Of a stretch of 44,579 bases of DNA, positions 1 to 6,612 are shown one piece after another (the stretch's first letter is position 1; each line of letters starts with the position of its first letter). The position numbers and the translations under genes are program-made. Origin of the DNA: JAXGPP01 sp964436865 (GTDB lineage Bacteria; Planctomycetota; Planctomycetia; Pirellulales; Thermoguttaceae); assembly GCA_964436865.1 (NCBI GenBank), contig CAYTFK010000019.1, forward strand, positions 1 to 44,579. Reading direction: 5' to 3'. Below the pieces are notes generated by a model, which was not told the origin of the DNA, made no database searches, and saw only the letters and a program-made list of their open reading frames with translations.

Positions 1-52
1 GCGAAATCGGGGAGACGCGGATGTCGGTGTCGCCGAGCGGGCGGAGTTCCAT
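1..52 (-). CDS. Aldo/keto reductase, N-terminal fragment (cut by window edge)
   Basis: Only the first 17 codons are inside the window. Read on the minus strand from the ATG at 52 they give MELRPLGDTDIRVSPIS, which matches the usual start of aldo/keto reductases (a strand with an 'LG.T...VS' pattern leading into the first barrel strand). A purine-rich GAGAAGG about 8 bases upstream is a good ribosome binding site and supports this start. Members of the family reduce carbonyl compounds with NADPH in the cytoplasm, but the substrate cannot be guessed from this fragment. The family call rests on a short but characteristic stretch. Confidence 0.6.
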   Translation of the reverse strand, partial: MELRPLGDTDIRVSPIS

Positions 53-91
53 GGCGTGCCTTCTCTCATGGGTCAACAATCAACGGGTCTT

Positions 92-121
92 ACTGTAGCG
101 TATGCAGGCCGGGCGTTCCAA
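92..121 (-). promoter_or_regulatory. Candidate sigma70-type promoter for the aldo/keto reductase gene
   Basis: On the minus strand TTGGAA (116-121) and TACAGT (92-97) are separated by 18 bases, each matching 4 of 6 consensus positions. The site lies about 40 bases upstream of the ATG at 52. It is the only reasonable pair in this short intergenic stretch, but it is a weak match. Confidence 0.3.
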
Positions 122-157
122 GGCGCTGGATCTCGAGGCGCTTTTAAGCAGGGCGAG

Positions 158-673
158 TCATCCGTCCTGTCGCCGCGGCGCCGTATAGAGCACCCACATG
201 AGCGGCACGAGCAAAACAGCCACGAAGCAGCCATACGCGCCGAGCATCCACCAGATCTCGGCTCCCAGCCGCGGTTGCGGCGTCAGGTTGGCCGCGAAGA
301 CGCGTTGCATGACCGCCGCCAGAAAGAGCACCGTGCCCGCTCCCATCCAGAGCAGGAATGAGGTCATGAGCCGCATCAACCGCGGGTGGTGCTCCGGCGC
401 CGACCAGTAGGGCTTGTGCGGCACGTTGAGCAGGCTCATCGGCAGCCACGGCATGAGCGCCGCCAGGACGATCATCGTCGCCGCCGTGAAGCCGAGTGTT
501 CCGGCATACACGGCCATGAACCCTCCCCGCGACGTCCAGTCATCGGCCTCGCCGGACGGCCCGAAGTGAGAGGCCACCCGGTCGGGCAGCAACGGGTAGT
601 AGTAGAAGCCTTGGGCGGTCGCCGCCACAAGGGCGATCGCCAGCAGGAAAGAAGCCACCATGCGGCTGGTCAT
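158..673 (-). CDS. DUF1648-type integral membrane protein
   Basis: The protein has 171 residues and about four hydrophobic segments (roughly residues 5-25, 52-75, 105-125 and 140-162). Just after the first segment is the loop 'LPDRVASHFGPSGEADDW', which fits the DUF1648 pattern (LP..I..HF...G..D.W) found in small membrane proteins such as the N-terminal part of SdpI-like immunity proteins. DUF1648 by itself has no established biochemical role. It is the last gene of a three-gene minus-strand unit, starting 14 bases after the stop of the ribbon-helix-helix gene. Methionine 5 (at 661) is an alternative start; neither has a strong ribosome binding site. Confidence 0.75.
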   Translation of the reverse strand: MTSRMVASFLLAIALVAATAQGFYYYPLLPDRVASHFGPSGEADDWTSRGGFMAVYAGTLGFTAATMIVLAALMPWLPMSLLNVPHKPYWSAPEHHPRLMRLMTSFLLWMGAGTVLFLAAVMQRVFAANLTPQPRLGAEIWWMLGAYGCFVAVLLVPLMWVLYTAPRRQDG

Positions 674-687
674 TGAAGCAGATCCTC

Positions 688-888
688 TCAGGTCGCATTG
701 TCTTCCGAGATGTCCTCCCCGGCCGCCGGCGACGGGCCGGGGGCGAATCGCCCCTGCTTTCGCACTGCCTCCTTGAGCAGATACTCGATCTGCGCGTTGA
801 CGCTGCGGAACTCCTGTTGCGCCCAGGCTTCGAGAGCCTCGTACAACTCGGGCTTGATTCGCAGCAAGAACGCTTTGCGTTGCTTCAT
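688..888 (-). CDS. Arc-like ribbon-helix-helix DNA-binding protein
   Basis: This 66-residue protein begins with a short strand and two helices, 'KAFLLRIKPELYEALEAWA' then 'FRSVNAQIEYLLKEAV', the arrangement of Arc/MetJ ribbon-helix-helix domains. The strand residues would enter the major groove as a dimer. The tail (residues 45-66) is proline- and acid-rich and probably disordered. The start has a GGACGAGG ribosome binding site close upstream, within the 17-base gap after the SPFH gene. Such proteins are often autoregulators or antitoxins, but no toxin gene lies next to it; its neighbours are two membrane proteins. A regulatory role for the SPFH unit is an inference, supported by the repeated sequence at 1870-1899. 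Confidence 0.75.
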   Translation of the reverse strand: MKQRKAFLLRIKPELYEALEAWAQQEFRSVNAQIEYLLKEAVRKQGRFAPGPSPAAGEDISEDNAT

Positions 889-905
889 TACCTCGTCCTG
901 CCTGC

Positions 906-1814
906 TCAGGCGTAGAGTGTGCCGGCGTTGATTACAGGCTGCGCCTCGCGATCGCCGCAGAGGACCACCAGCAGATTGCTCACCATCGTCGCCTTTCGCT
1001 CCTCGTCGAGCTCGAGGACATTGTTCTCCATGAGGTCTCTCAGGGCCATCTGAACCATGGTCACCGCCCCGTGCACGATCTTCTGCCGGGCGTCGATGAT
1101 CGCTTCGGCCTGCTGTCGCCGCAGCATCACGCCGGCGATCTCCGGGGCGTACGCCAGGTGCGTCAGCCGGGCATCCTCGATCACCAATCCCGCCTTGGTC
1201 ACGCGCTGCTGCAACTCCTCTTGCAGCGCTTTGGCGACTTCCTCCATGCCGCTGCGCAGGGTCGTCTCGGTTCCTTCGCCGTGATCGTAGGCATAGAGGC
1301 TGGCGACGTGCCGCAGGGCCGACTCATTCTGGATGCTGACGAATTCGGCGTACGCCTGGACATCGAAACTCGCCTGTGCGGTGTCTTCAACCCGCCAGAT
1401 TACGATCGTAGCGATCTCCACCGGGTTGCCGCGTTTGTCGTTCACCTTGAGTTTGTCGCCTTCCAGGTTTCGCAGGCGAAGCGACACGAGCAGTTTGGTA
1501 TTAAGCGGATTGGTCCAATGCCAACCGCTGTCGCGAACCGTGCCACGATAGGCCCCGAACAATACCAGCACCCGGGCCTCGTTCGGCTGAAGCGTGAAGT
1601 AGCCCCAGCAACTGAACACGGCCAGGCCGAGCACAATCAGACTGCCGACAAACAGCGACCAGTCGAACCATCCCAATGTCGAGTTGTACTGCTCGGCAAC
1701 GGTCACCTGGTAGACGAAGAGGGCAAACAGCCCCAGCCCTGCCAGGAAGATGAGAATGGTCACCGGCAGCATGGCCCACCCAGAGGGAACTCGAACTTGC
1801 TTTTCCCGGCTCAT
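906..1814 (-). CDS. SPFH/band-7 (stomatin-prohibitin type) membrane protein
   Basis: The protein has 302 residues, with two hydrophobic segments near residues 14-38 and 50-75 followed by a long SPFH domain (about 75-240). Visible family features are 'EARVLVLFGAYRGTVRDSG', 'GNPVEIATIVIWRVEDTAQA' and the 'L.EEL..RV..AGLVIEDARLTHLAYA' block that precedes the helical oligomerisation region ('QQAEAIIDARQKIV'). Proteins of this family form large ring-like scaffolds in the inner membrane and often modulate proteases or membrane microdomains. It is first in a unit with the ribbon-helix-helix and DUF1648 genes. A promoter lies 40 bases upstream. It lacks the NfeD partner gene often found beside bacterial SPFH genes. 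Confidence 0.88.
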   Translation of the reverse strand: MSREKQVRVPSGWAMLPVTILIFLAGLGLFALFVYQVTVAEQYNSTLGWFDWSLFVGSLIVLGLAVFSCWGYFTLQPNEARVLVLFGAYRGTVRDSGWHWTNPLNTKLLVSLRLRNLEGDKLKVNDKRGNPVEIATIVIWRVEDTAQASFDVQAYAEFVSIQNESALRHVASLYAYDHGEGTETTLRSGMEEVAKALQEELQQRVTKAGLVIEDARLTHLAYAPEIAGVMLRRQQAEAIIDARQKIVHGAVTMVQMALRDLMENNVLELDEERKATMVSNLLVVLCGDREAQPVINAGTLYA

Positions 1815-1853
1815 AGCAGTCTCTCCACGATGCTTGCCCCGTTGGATATCCTT

Positions 1854-1881
1854 ATGATATCACAATGCAATCAACAGTCAA
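1854..1881 (-). promoter_or_regulatory. Sigma70-type promoter of the SPFH unit
   Basis: On the minus strand TTGACT (1876-1881) and TATCAT (1854-1859), each 5 of 6 to consensus, are 16 bases apart. The start of transcription would fall near 1847, about 33 bases upstream of the SPFH start codon. The -35 element overlaps the tandem repeat at 1870-1899. Confidence 0.6.
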
Positions 1882-1899
1882 GCGATTAACATTCAAGCG
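1870..1899. repeat. Two tandem 15-bp repeats overlapping the -35 element (candidate operator)
   Basis: The plus strand reads ATCAACAGTCAAGCG followed directly by ATTAACATTCAAGCG, identical at 13 of 15 positions. The shared core TCAAGCGA recurs at 1878 and 1893. The repeats cover the -35 element of the promoter at 1854-1881. Tandem half sites at about one and a half helical turns would suit a DNA-binding dimer, and the second gene of the unit encodes a ribbon-helix-helix protein. The operator role is inferred. Confidence 0.45.
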
Positions 1900-1924
1900 A
1901 CTGAAAGCGGGCTCCGGCAAGAAC

Positions 1925-2998
1925 TTAGGGCTTGGAGCCTGAGCCGGGGAGACAGCAATCGGCGGGGCAGAAATCGTGGCTGGGACCGAGATCGCCTAGC
2001 GCAAGCCGAACAGGTTCCGTGGCGAGTCGCTCCTCGACCAGTTCACGGATCATTTGCACGAACCGCGGATGAGTGCCGACGACGGCGGAGCGGACCATTT
2101 CGATTCCAAGCCGCCGGCAGAGTTCCGCCGCCTCAACGTCCAGGTCGTAGATGACTTCCATGTGTTCGGAGAGGAAGCCGATGGGGACCAGGACGACCGG
2201 TTCGGTTGGGCCAGCTTCGACCAACTCACGCAACCGCCGGCCGACGTCGGGCTCGAGCCAGGGTTGCGCCGGCGGACCGCTGCGGCTCTGGTAGGCCACT
2301 TCCCAATGAGACCACTGAAGTCGATCGGAGACGAGCCGGGCGGCTTCTCGGATCTGGGCTTCGTAGGCGCAGTTGCGAGCCATTCCCACCGGCAGGCTGT
2401 GCGCCGTGAAGATGATTCGAGCGGCGCTGCGGCGGGATTCGTCGAGTTGGGCCAGCGCCGCGGCCACGCGCTCGGCCATCGGCTCGATGAAACCCGGATG
2501 GTTGTAGAACAACCGCAGTTTGTGGATTTCCGGAGCCTCAGGGCCAACCGCGAGCCGGGCCTGCTCGAGATCTTCGCGGTACTGCCGGCAACCGGAATAG
2601 GAGGCGAATGCCGAAGTGACGAAGGCCAGCGCGCGGCGGACCCCGTCGTCGGCCATCTGCTGGAGCGTGTCGGGGAGCAAGGGGTGCCAATTTCGGTTTC
2701 CCCAGTACACGGCCAAGGGCGGGCCGTGCGCATTCAGTTCGGCCACCAGTGCCGCCAGCAGCGCCCGATTCTGGGCATTGATCGGGCTCACGCCGCCGAA
2801 CAGCTCGTAATGCTCAGCGACTTCGAGCATGCGCTCGCGCGGCACGTTGCGACCACGGAGCACGTTTTCGAGAAAAGGGATGACGTCTTCCGGCCCTTCG
2901 GGACCGCCGAACGACACGAGCAAAAGTGCATCGTAGTCGCGGGAAGGAGACGGTTGTGCGACCTCGGCCAGCGAGTCCACTTCCCGCGCAGCATTCAT
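1925..2998 (-). CDS. hemH: Ferrochelatase
   Basis: This protein of 357 residues inserts ferrous iron into a porphyrin at the end of haem synthesis (protoporphyrin or coproporphyrin branch not resolved here). Family features are the N-terminal 'LLVSFGGPEGPEDVIPFL', 'GGVSPIN', 'YWGNRNWHP', the signature around the catalytic histidine 'FTAHSLPVG', 'YQSRSGPPAQPWLEPD', and the 'PIGFLSEHMEVIYDLDVEA' helix with its acidic residues. The open frame runs further upstream, but there it crosses the tRNA-Glu gene, so the ATG at 2998 is taken as the start. The C-terminus has three cysteines in 'CPADCCLPG', a possible [2Fe-2S] or metal site as in some ferrochelatases. hemC lies elsewhere in the window. Confidence 0.92.
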   Translation of the reverse strand: MNAAREVDSLAEVAQPSPSRDYDALLLVSFGGPEGPEDVIPFLENVLRGRNVPRERMLEVAEHYELFGGVSPINAQNRALLAALVAELNAHGPPLAVYWGNRNWHPLLPDTLQQMADDGVRRALAFVTSAFASYSGCRQYREDLEQARLAVGPEAPEIHKLRLFYNHPGFIEPMAERVAAALAQLDESRRSAARIIFTAHSLPVGMARNCAYEAQIREAARLVSDRLQWSHWEVAYQSRSGPPAQPWLEPDVGRRLRELVEAGPTEPVVLVPIGFLSEHMEVIYDLDVEAAELCRRLGIEMVRSAVVGTHPRFVQMIRELVEERLATEPVRLALGDLGPSHDFCPADCCLPGSGSKP

Positions 2999-3027
2999 AA
3001 ATAGATGACCGTTCGATATCGAAGGAG

Positions 3028-3102
3028 TGACCCCGACGGGATTCGAACCCGTGTTGCAGGCGTGAAAGGCCTGTGTCCTAGACCTGGCTAGACGACGGGG
3101 CC
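3028..3102 (-). tRNA. tRNA-Glu (anticodon TTC)
   Basis: The minus strand folds into a complete cloverleaf. The acceptor stem GGCCCCG pairs with CGGGGTC (one G-T), the D arm contains GTCTAGCCAGGTCTAGGAC, the anticodon loop is CTTTCAC, and the T arm is ACGGG-TTCGAAT-CCCGT. The anticodon TTC reads glutamate codons. The 3' CCA is not encoded. It lies 29 bases upstream of hemH on the same strand. Confidence 0.96.
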
Positions 3103-3133
3103 GCAACCTCCGGCGCAACTGCCGGAGACCGCT

Positions 3134-3163
3134 TGTATACTTCTATTCGTAGAGGTGCGTCAA
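3134..3163 (-). promoter_or_regulatory. Promoter of tRNA-Glu, possibly also hemH
   Basis: TTGACG (3158-3163, 5 of 6 to consensus) and TATACA (3134-3139, 4 of 6) are 18 bases apart on the minus strand, about 30 bases upstream of the tRNA. A 7-bp hairpin (CTCCGGC 3108-3114 with GCCGGAG 3121-3127) lies between the promoter and the tRNA, within the predicted precursor leader. No terminator is visible between tRNA and hemH, so read-through into hemH is possible. Confidence 0.55.
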
Positions 3164-3273
3164 GGGGCCGCCGTCCACCCCGTTAGAGGACGCCACCTGA
3201 TACCGGTCGTTCGCCGCGTTCAAGAAATGCCCATCCGCCGTCCCATTTGGTCGGGGAACTGACCGCAGTCCAC

Positions 3274-3303
3274 AAAAAAACCCTCGCCTTGCTCCAGCGA
3301 GGG
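3274..3303 (-). terminator. Rho-independent terminator after csrA (first copy)
   Basis: On the minus strand a perfect 7-bp stem (CCCTCGC with GCGAGGG, 3281-3287 and 3297-3303) with a 9-base loop is followed by seven T residues (A run at 3274-3280). It lies 52 bases downstream of the csrA stop codon and separates csrA from the tRNA-Glu promoter. Confidence 0.85.
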
Positions 3304-3355
3304 CGGAGGAATTCGGGAATGCGAGAGGGGCCGGAGAGGCCAATGGGGAGGCGAA

Positions 3356-3568
3356 TCAGGTAGGTTCCGCTTCGCCTGCCGGCTTGTCCTTGGCGGCGGC
3401 GGCCTCGTTGCGGCGGATCGCATCGAACACTTCGCGCCGGTGAACCGGCACTTCCTTCGGCGCCTCGACCCCCAGGCGGACTTTGTCCCCTCGGATCTCG
3501 ACCACCACGATCGTAATGTCATCATTGATGACAATACTCTCGTTCTTCTTGCGGGATAGCACCAACAT
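3356..3568 (-). CDS. csrA: Carbon storage regulator CsrA, first copy
   Basis: This 70-residue protein is a full-length CsrA/RsmA RNA-binding regulator, a dimer that binds GGA motifs near ribosome binding sites and represses or activates translation. It shows the standard start 'MLVLSRKKNESIVI', the core 'IRGDKVRLGVEAPKEVPVHRREV' with the conserved arginine of the RNA-binding surface, and a short variable tail. It is followed by a clear terminator and appears to be transcribed alone. The ribosome binding site region reads AAGGAACAATAGGATG, so one GGA lies in the binding site and a second overlaps the start codon, as expected for self-regulation. A second csrA lies at 25547-25798. Confidence 0.95.
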   Translation of the reverse strand: MLVLSRKKNESIVINDDITIVVVEIRGDKVRLGVEAPKEVPVHRREVFDAIRRNEAAAAKDKPAGEAEPT

Positions 3569-4219
3569 CCTATTGTTCCTTCGCCCTGCTGCCCGGGATG
3601 CCTATCAATGTTCAGCAAAGCAACACAACGCTGTGCCGCACTACTCTACGGCTGTGTTGGCCTCCCGTTGGTCGGCCTCAATGCACTGCTTTTCTGGGCT
3701 CCATCAAAGCATCCGGCATAGTCACTTGCAGGAGTGCGCACCGGAACCGCCTTTGATTCAGCATACGACGCCACAACAGCGCAGTCAAGCAAAGATAGGG
3801 CCGAAACGTCTGTTGCCGGCTCATTTCGGCCGTCTTTGGCACAAAATTCGTATGATCGGCAGGACCGGTTCAACCGGGCGTCCTTCCACCCCCGCCGGCA
3901 ACAACGAATGGCCGGACAAATCCATCCGCCCCGACGAATGGCCGAGGACTCGACTTAAGTTATTTGCAGGTCGACACTTACAAGACAACCTCCGGGTGGG
4001 GAATAAAGTGGTTCGAGTGAGTCGGTGATGCGTTTCCGGCCGCAACGATGGCTGGCGTTCGCGGCGAGCCCCCTGGCAGACGGCAGTCCGCACAAATCGC
4101 TTGTGGAGCCAGGGGTAGTTCTTATAATCTCAGATTGAGGCCCCATTTCGGCCGACGCTGGCAATAGAAAATGACCGCGGTGCGCCGGCGGCGCATCGCT
4201 TGACGATCAGGATTTGGCA
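3569..4219. other. Intergenic region between csrA and nuoI
   Basis: About 650 bases separate two divergent genes. Several short open frames exist on both strands, but none has a recognisable protein pattern or a convincing ribosome binding site. Apart from the promoter at 4101-4128 nothing was recognised. It could hold a small RNA or a long csrA leader, but no terminator-like hairpin was seen. Confidence 0.4.
4101..4128 (+). promoter_or_regulatory. Candidate sigma70-type promoter of nuoI
   Basis: A perfect TATAAT (4123-4128) has TTGTGG 16 bases upstream (4101-4106), a poor -35 with 3 of 6 matches. Transcription would begin near 4135, about 85 bases before the nuoI ATG. Confidence 0.5.
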
Positions 4220-4777
4220 ATGAGTCACGCATCCTTGAAGCCCGCCAACGGCTTCCTGGAGTGGTTTCGCAATATCATCGTCGCCGTGACGACCGTCATC
4301 CACGCGATGTGGGTGACTATCCGGTATTGGATCCGCACTTACGATCCGAACCGCAAGACGTTCACGGAGCGATACGAGTATCCGGAACTGCCGTTGGCGG
4401 TGGCCCCGCGTTACCGGGGTTTTCACCGCTTCGACCTGACGACGTGCATCGCCTGCGAGCGGTGCGCCCGCGACTGCCCGGTGAACTGCATCTACATAGG
4501 CAAGGCGCGCGCCGAGGGGCGGAAGGGATTCCGGGTGACGTCGTTCACCATCGACTACACGAAGTGCATGTTCTGCGCACTATGCACCGAGTCGTGCCCG
4601 GTGGATTGCATTTTCATGGGCTCCACGCATGACTTGAGTTGCTACAGCCGCGATGGCTGTATCGTCGACTTTTCCCGACTGCCGCTGGAGGTCGCCTGGG
4701 GGCGCGCGACGCTCAATCCGACGGTAGTCGCCCAATCCAAACTGATTACCGGGCCGGTTCACGAGGGCCCCAACTAG
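4220..4777 (+). CDS. nuoI: NADH-quinone oxidoreductase subunit I (two [4Fe-4S] clusters)
   Basis: NuoI is the ferredoxin-like subunit of respiratory complex I that passes electrons through clusters N6a and N6b towards the quinone site. The 185-residue protein has an N-terminal hydrophobic stretch (residues 13-38) that seats it at the membrane. Two CxxCxxCxxxCP motifs follow, with cysteines 76, 79, 82, 86 and 116, 119, 122, 126. The ATG at 4220 has AGGA 7 bases upstream; a TTG two codons earlier is less likely. nuoI normally sits between nuoH and nuoJ. Here it stands about 670 bases ahead of nuoA, with a DUF2203 gene between, and the nuoH-nuoJ junction later in the window is closed by a 4-base overlap. 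Confidence 0.95.
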   Translation: MSHASLKPANGFLEWFRNIIVAVTTVIHAMWVTIRYWIRTYDPNRKTFTERYEYPELPLAVAPRYRGFHRFDLTTCIACERCARDCPVNCIYIGKARAEGRKGFRVTSFTIDYTKCMFCALCTESCPVDCIFMGSTHDLSCYSRDGCIVDFSRLPLEVAWGRATLNPTVVAQSKLITGPVHEGPN

Positions 4778-4836
4778 ACCCGATGCCGGCTGCCGGCCTT
4801 CGGTTTCCTGTGGACGACCCCTTTCGAAGAACCACG

Positions 4837-5307
4837 ATGCGAACCAGAACCGAGAAGACCCGCAAGTCGTTTACTGTTGAACAGGCCAATGCAGCCCTGC
4901 CTCTGGTGCGAGCGATCGTGCGCGACCTCGTCGAACTGGCGCGCGATGTCGTCGAGCGGCGAGAGCGATTGGCGGCCATTGTGGGGGGCCGCGGACGGCA
5001 GGAAACGTCGGACGCATACGGCGAAGAACTTGCGCAAGTCGAGTCGGATCTCGAGCGCGATACGCAGCGGTTGCAGGAGTATGTGGGCGAGCTGCTCCAA
5101 CTGGGGGTCGAGCCAAAGAGCGCGACCGATGGGCTCGTCGATTTCCCCACGATGATCGACGACCGCCCGGCCTATCTCTGCTGGAAGCTGGGGGAGCCCG
5201 AGGTGCTTTACTGGCACGAAGTGGACGCCGGTTTCCGCGGCCGGCAGCCCCTTACCGCCGCAAGCCTCAGCAACAGCGACGAGCCGCCCGTGGCAGAGGG
5301 CAACTGA
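4837..5307 (+). CDS. DUF2203 family protein of unknown function
   Basis: This is a soluble protein of 156 residues. It begins 'FTVEQANAALPLVRAIV', continues with two long charged helices that could form a coiled coil (about residues 20-85), and ends with a compact segment 'LGVEPKSATDGLVDFPT' and 'YLCWKLGEPEVLYWHEVDAGFRGRQPL'. That layout is typical of the DUF2203 family, for which no function is established. The ATG at 4837 was chosen because the family pattern begins a few residues later; the open frame extends further upstream across the nuoI end. It sits between nuoI and nuoA, 59 bases after nuoI, and is probably co-transcribed with it. Confidence 0.8.
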   Translation: MRTRTEKTRKSFTVEQANAALPLVRAIVRDLVELARDVVERRERLAAIVGGRGRQETSDAYGEELAQVESDLERDTQRLQEYVGELLQLGVEPKSATDGLVDFPTMIDDRPAYLCWKLGEPEVLYWHEVDAGFRGRQPLTAASLSNSDEPPVAEGN

Positions 5308-5365
5308 GCACCCCAAAGCGGTACGGACACTTCTGGCACGGTTGCCTGGCGAGCTATTCGGTGGG

Positions 5366-5393
5366 TTGCAATTGGCCGGTCGTCTTCTACAAT
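5366..5393 (+). promoter_or_regulatory. Candidate promoter of the nuoA-N operon
   Basis: TTGCAA (5366-5371) and TACAAT (5388-5393, 5 of 6 to consensus) are 16 bases apart. They lie about 55 bases upstream of the nuoA ATG, in the only intergenic space of size between the DUF2203 gene and nuoA. Confidence 0.5.
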
Positions 5394-5448
5394 TGACGAT
5401 TTTCGGCCCCCCTCTCCATCCCTCCAGTAACGCCTCCGGCGCCTCGCT

Positions 5449-6066
5449 ATGGGAACGACCGCCATCGTCGCCTACCTGGTGCTGTTCGCCACGGTGGGAT
5501 TCCTGTTCATTTTTGCGGCGCTGGCCATCGGCTGGTTTCTGCGGGCGAAGCTACCGTCGCCGGAGAAGCTCGACACCTACGAGTGCGGTGAACCATCGGT
5601 TGGGTCGAGCTTCGTTCAGTTCGATCTGCGGTTCTACGTGATCGCCCTGGTATTCATCGTGTTCGATGTCGAGGTGGCGTTCTTCTTCCCCTGGGCAGTG
5701 GTCTTCGGCAATGCGGCCCAGTTGAAAGATCCGAACGTCGCCAAGGTCGCGGCCGTCGCTCCAGCGGAACCGGCGCACCTGAGCCCGCCCGTCGAGAAGC
5801 GGCTTCGCGACCTGGGCGTTCGGGAGCCGACGGTTCCCGACGGCCGCGTCGGAGTCGCGGAAAACACCCGGATAATCGAAACCACGGCCTCGCGGCTGGC
5901 GCTGACCGCAATGATCGACATCGGAGTGTTTTTCGCCGTGCTGATGGTCGGCTTCGCGTACGTCTGGTTCCGCGGCGATCTGGACTGGGTGCGAGCCGTC
6001 GGGCAACGCCCTGGGCAGGCCGCCGCGCGGGCCGAGGCGGTGGCAGCCGCCGTGGTGGAACCATGA
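5449..6066 (+). CDS. nuoA: NADH-quinone oxidoreductase subunit A with an inserted loop
   Basis: NuoA is a small membrane subunit of complex I near the quinone channel. Transmembrane segment 1 lies at about residues 5-28. The conserved loop 'YECGEPSVGSSFVQFDLRFYV' and segment 2 ('ALVFIVFDVEVAFFFPWA') follow, and segment 3 is near residues 145-167 ('LALTAMIDIGVFFAVLMVGF'). At 205 residues it is much longer than the usual 120-150. About 60 hydrophilic residues (roughly 87-143) are inserted between segments 2 and 3, and the C-terminus has an alanine-rich tail. The stop codon overlaps the nuoC start (ATGA). No ribosome binding site stands out before the ATG. Confidence 0.93.
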   Translation: MGTTAIVAYLVLFATVGFLFIFAALAIGWFLRAKLPSPEKLDTYECGEPSVGSSFVQFDLRFYVIALVFIVFDVEVAFFFPWAVVFGNAAQLKDPNVAKVAAVAPAEPAHLSPPVEKRLRDLGVREPTVPDGRVGVAENTRIIETTASRLALTAMIDIGVFFAVLMVGFAYVWFRGDLDWVRAVGQRPGQAAARAEAVAAAVVEP

Positions 6067-6608
6067 GAGAGCCCGCCATGACCTTTGCGTCCATCGTTGA
6101 GCGGCTCGAGCGGCAGTTCGGCGAAGACATCGTCGGCAGCAATGGCGAGGCGATCGATCCGTCCGTGCAGGTGGCGCCGGAGCGGCTGGTCGACATCTGC
6201 CGCTTTCTGCGGGACGAGCCGGACCTGCAATTCAACCTGCTGCACTGCGTCAGCGGCGTCGATTACTCGATGGCCGAAGCCAAGAAGGGGCTCAAGGCCG
6301 ACTGGCAACCGCACATCGAAGTGCTCTATCACCTGTCGAGCCTGGTCCACCGGCACCGACTCGTGATCAGACTGGTGTTGCCGCGATGGAAGGACGACGT
6401 GCCCGGCCAACTGCCCGAAGTGCCCAGCGTATCGGGGATCTGGAGCACGGCCGACTGGCACGAGCGCGAGGTCTACGACCTGTCAGGCGTGTTCTTCACC
6501 GGCCACCCCGACCTGCGGCGAATCCTCTGTCCGGAGGACTGGGAAGGGCATCCATTGCGGAAGGACTACCAGACGCCGCAGGAATATCACGGGATCAGGG
6601 TGAGGTAG
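6063..6608 (+). CDS. nuoC: NADH-quinone oxidoreductase subunit C
   Basis: NuoC (30-kDa subunit) is a peripheral, cofactor-free subunit that packs against NuoD at the base of the hydrophilic arm. The 181-residue protein contains the signature 'WHEREVYDLSGVFFTGHPDL' followed by 'RILCPEDWEGHPLRKDY'. The ATG at 6063 overlaps the nuoA stop, suggesting coupled translation; an in-frame ATG at 6078 is an alternative. nuoB, which normally stands between nuoA and nuoC, is missing here. Confidence 0.95.
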   Translation: MREPAMTFASIVERLERQFGEDIVGSNGEAIDPSVQVAPERLVDICRFLRDEPDLQFNLLHCVSGVDYSMAEAKKGLKADWQPHIEVLYHLSSLVHRHRLVIRLVLPRWKDDVPGQLPEVPSVSGIWSTADWHEREVYDLSGVFFTGHPDLRRILCPEDWEGHPLRKDYQTPQEYHGIRVR

Positions 6609-6612
6609 CACG

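Noticed and set aside
688..888. Toxin-antitoxin pair centred on the ribbon-helix-helix protein
   Set aside because: No RelE, HicA, PIN or other toxin-type gene is adjacent; both neighbours are membrane proteins.
3003..3118. Upstream extension of the hemH reading frame to 3118
   Set aside because: The stretch is the tRNA-Glu gene read as protein; the cloverleaf is complete and the ferrochelatase pattern begins only after the ATG at 2998.
3143..3343. Minus-strand open frame of 66 codons between csrA and tRNA-Glu
   Set aside because: It runs through the csrA terminator and the tRNA promoter and has no family pattern or ribosome binding site.
3483..4164. Several open frames of 70-180 codons in the csrA-nuoI gap
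   Set aside because: They overlap each other on both strands, have unnatural composition for this genome and show no recognisable motif.
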